Part shown: positions 62,418-64,000 of the stretch, one piece after another
Numbering within the stretch: the stretch's first letter is position 1
How the letters are laid out: every line of letters starts with the position of its first letter
Source of the DNA: Aspidapion aeneum
Lineage: Eukaryota > Arthropoda > Insecta > Coleoptera > Brentidae
Length of the DNA stretch: 64,000 nt
Direction: 5' to 3'
NCBI GenBank assembly: GCA_963576565.1
Contig: OY755048.1
Coordinates: 10,455,984 to 10,519,983 of the forward strand
Position numbers and translations under genes: made by a program
The notes under the pieces: generated by a model
Databases searched by the model: none
What the model was told of the DNA's origin: nothing
The model's input: only the letters and a program-made list of their open reading frames with translations

Positions 62418-64000
62418 GTTCAACGACGTATAAGTTTAGAGGAGACTGTTCCCGGATAGTTGAAATTTAGGGTACATTAGGAAAATTGATCAAAATAGAG
62501 GAGTTCTTTTTTTTCTGGTCATCAACATTTTTTTAAGGCGCCTCCCCAATAATAAGTCTTTGCGACTCCGGTGGTCCTTCTAGTAATTTTCCATAGTTTG
62601 GCAACTCTGTCCGCTCTCACGGCACTAATTGGGTCTCAAGAGTCAAGAGCAAACCCCATGAATGCAAAACAAATGCTGGGTTGCCAAGGTTCAGCTCCAA
62701 CGTTCTAGGCGCAAGCCAGTTGCATATTAAAATTAGGAGACGGTACCGCAGACAATAAGAACAAAAAAATTGGTGCAAACCTGTTAATAAGCGAAAGTAC
62801 TTTGGTGCGCTGCAAATGACGCTATAAAAGGTTTCGTGGATCTTAATTTGCGCGATTACAATGTCTTGATTTATGATTTCGAGGTAACTGTATTTTGAGC
62901 GGCTCGTGTTTGGCGCCGTTAATACTTGCGCGGTATAAACACGTGTGATAAAAAAATTCGCAAACCACGATAAAATTATGTATTTTTAGGGGGTTAGGTT
63001 TTTAGGGGGGTTGTCAAAGTGACACAGTGTTACAATGGGGGAAGAAGGAATCCAAAATTGGCAAAAATGGTGTTATGTAATTTATAGCCCCTTATGACAA
63101 ATCGCTAAATAATTTATTCCAAATATTTACATGGCAATACTACAATATTTATCCTAGATTTCGTAATTTTTATTAATACTATGCACTTGTTAATGGTAAA
63201 CCACACTGACTGATCTCGGCTATGATACTTGTTGCATGAATTTATTTTCCACTTGCTCCACTCTCCCCTACATATCATCGACGAATCAGTTTAATATTGT
63301 TTGATTGATCAGAGGTCAACAATTGACTCATTTTTTAAATTAGATCGGCCCTGGACCACTCAGTATAAACACTGGCAAGACGGCATCGGCAGCTCGAACG
63401 GCAAATTATGAACAGGAACGCTGCCCGTAGCCATGCCCTGAATGATTCCACGGCAACCTTTAAGCGAGTAGAGATTCGGAAAAACGCTATTTAGCGAATT
63501 TTGGGATATCAAATCCCATGAGCCCAATTAGACCAAAATTTGAAAGTGCCAAGGGGCTAATCAATAAATAAAATTATGTACAGGTTCTTATGAAAAACAT
63601 GTTTATTGGTCCTGTCAGTCCTTATTAATACTGTTCAGGTATGAAGTGATAATCAAAATTAAAAACGTCTAATCAAACTTACCTTACTCCAATTTTTATG
63701 ATCTTGCCTTATGGGTCCTGATCCTTACTGATCATTATCAGTCCTGAGTGGTCCTTAAAAGTCCTGTAAATATATTATGCAAGTCTTTACGTATTGATCA
63801 GCCCTTGGGAAATGCATATTTTGCAAACTATAGGTATACATTTTATGAACAAATGCCAAGAGTTGCAGTATTGTTTCGCTATAAACCCAAAAAGCACAGT
63901 TTGACTTATAGTTAAGGTGGAAGATTTTTTAAACTGCGCTAGATCGAATGGTAAGAGATCAGACAATTTTAAGTGACCAGGTGTTTGCCTTCAATTTGAG

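Larger units (their letters stand above)
61121..64000. other. Right-edge gap with dispersed repeats
   Basis: Holds a (TA)n tract (61540), the CTGTCTGTCTGT-type repeat (about 61715-62080), a 31-base palindrome (62387-62417) and a less AT-rich block at 62560-62960. The last kilobase repeats gtcct-rich words (63610-63770) without a clear period. No gene supported. Confidence 0.4.

Overview
The window looks like a stretch of insect nuclear genome. It is AT-rich, its genes have many introns with GT-AG borders, and all five main genes have clear insect counterparts. Several dispersed repeats carry the TACAGGGTGT-type motif often seen in beetles, so Coleoptera is my best guess, though this is inference. 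I see no prokaryotic, viral, CRISPR, tRNA or rRNA feature.

Layout. (1) 3354-11979, minus strand: neuroglian (Nrg, L1-family adhesion molecule) with two alternative last coding exons. (2) 15068-15287, plus strand: an unrecognised coding-like exon. (3) 16011-19714, minus: RUNDC1. (4) 19715-35518: a repeat-rich gap holding a decayed non-LTR retrotransposon, several hAT-type and TA-type MITEs and long foldback elements, with candidate untranslated 5' exons. (5) 35519-43116, plus: a smallish/LMO7-like gene with a C-terminal LIM domain. (6) 45915-49927, minus: an FHIP1/FAM160A-like gene (FTS-Hook-FHIP complex). (7) 50465-58523, plus: synaptojanin. It is divergent from FHIP1 across about 540 bp, so a shared promoter is likely. 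(8) 58524-64000: repeats and a possible promoter-like patch.

The exon chains were assembled by hand from splice borders and reading phase. Every complete chain closes in frame: Nrg 1252 or 1245 aa, RUNDC1 570 aa, smash 1167 aa, FHIP1 782 aa, synaptojanin 1102 aa. The genes do not form one pathway, but several share membrane and cortex themes: adhesion (Nrg), junctional scaffold (smash), endosome transport (FHIP1) and vesicle uncoating (synaptojanin).

I did not find a new biological system. The most interesting points are: PDZ-ligand-like tails on both Nrg isoforms; a decayed tandem triplication of the last smash exon; a 142-bp tandem array interrupted by a hAT MITE whose removal restores the exact period; nested MITEs with intact target duplications; and the orphan exon at 15068.
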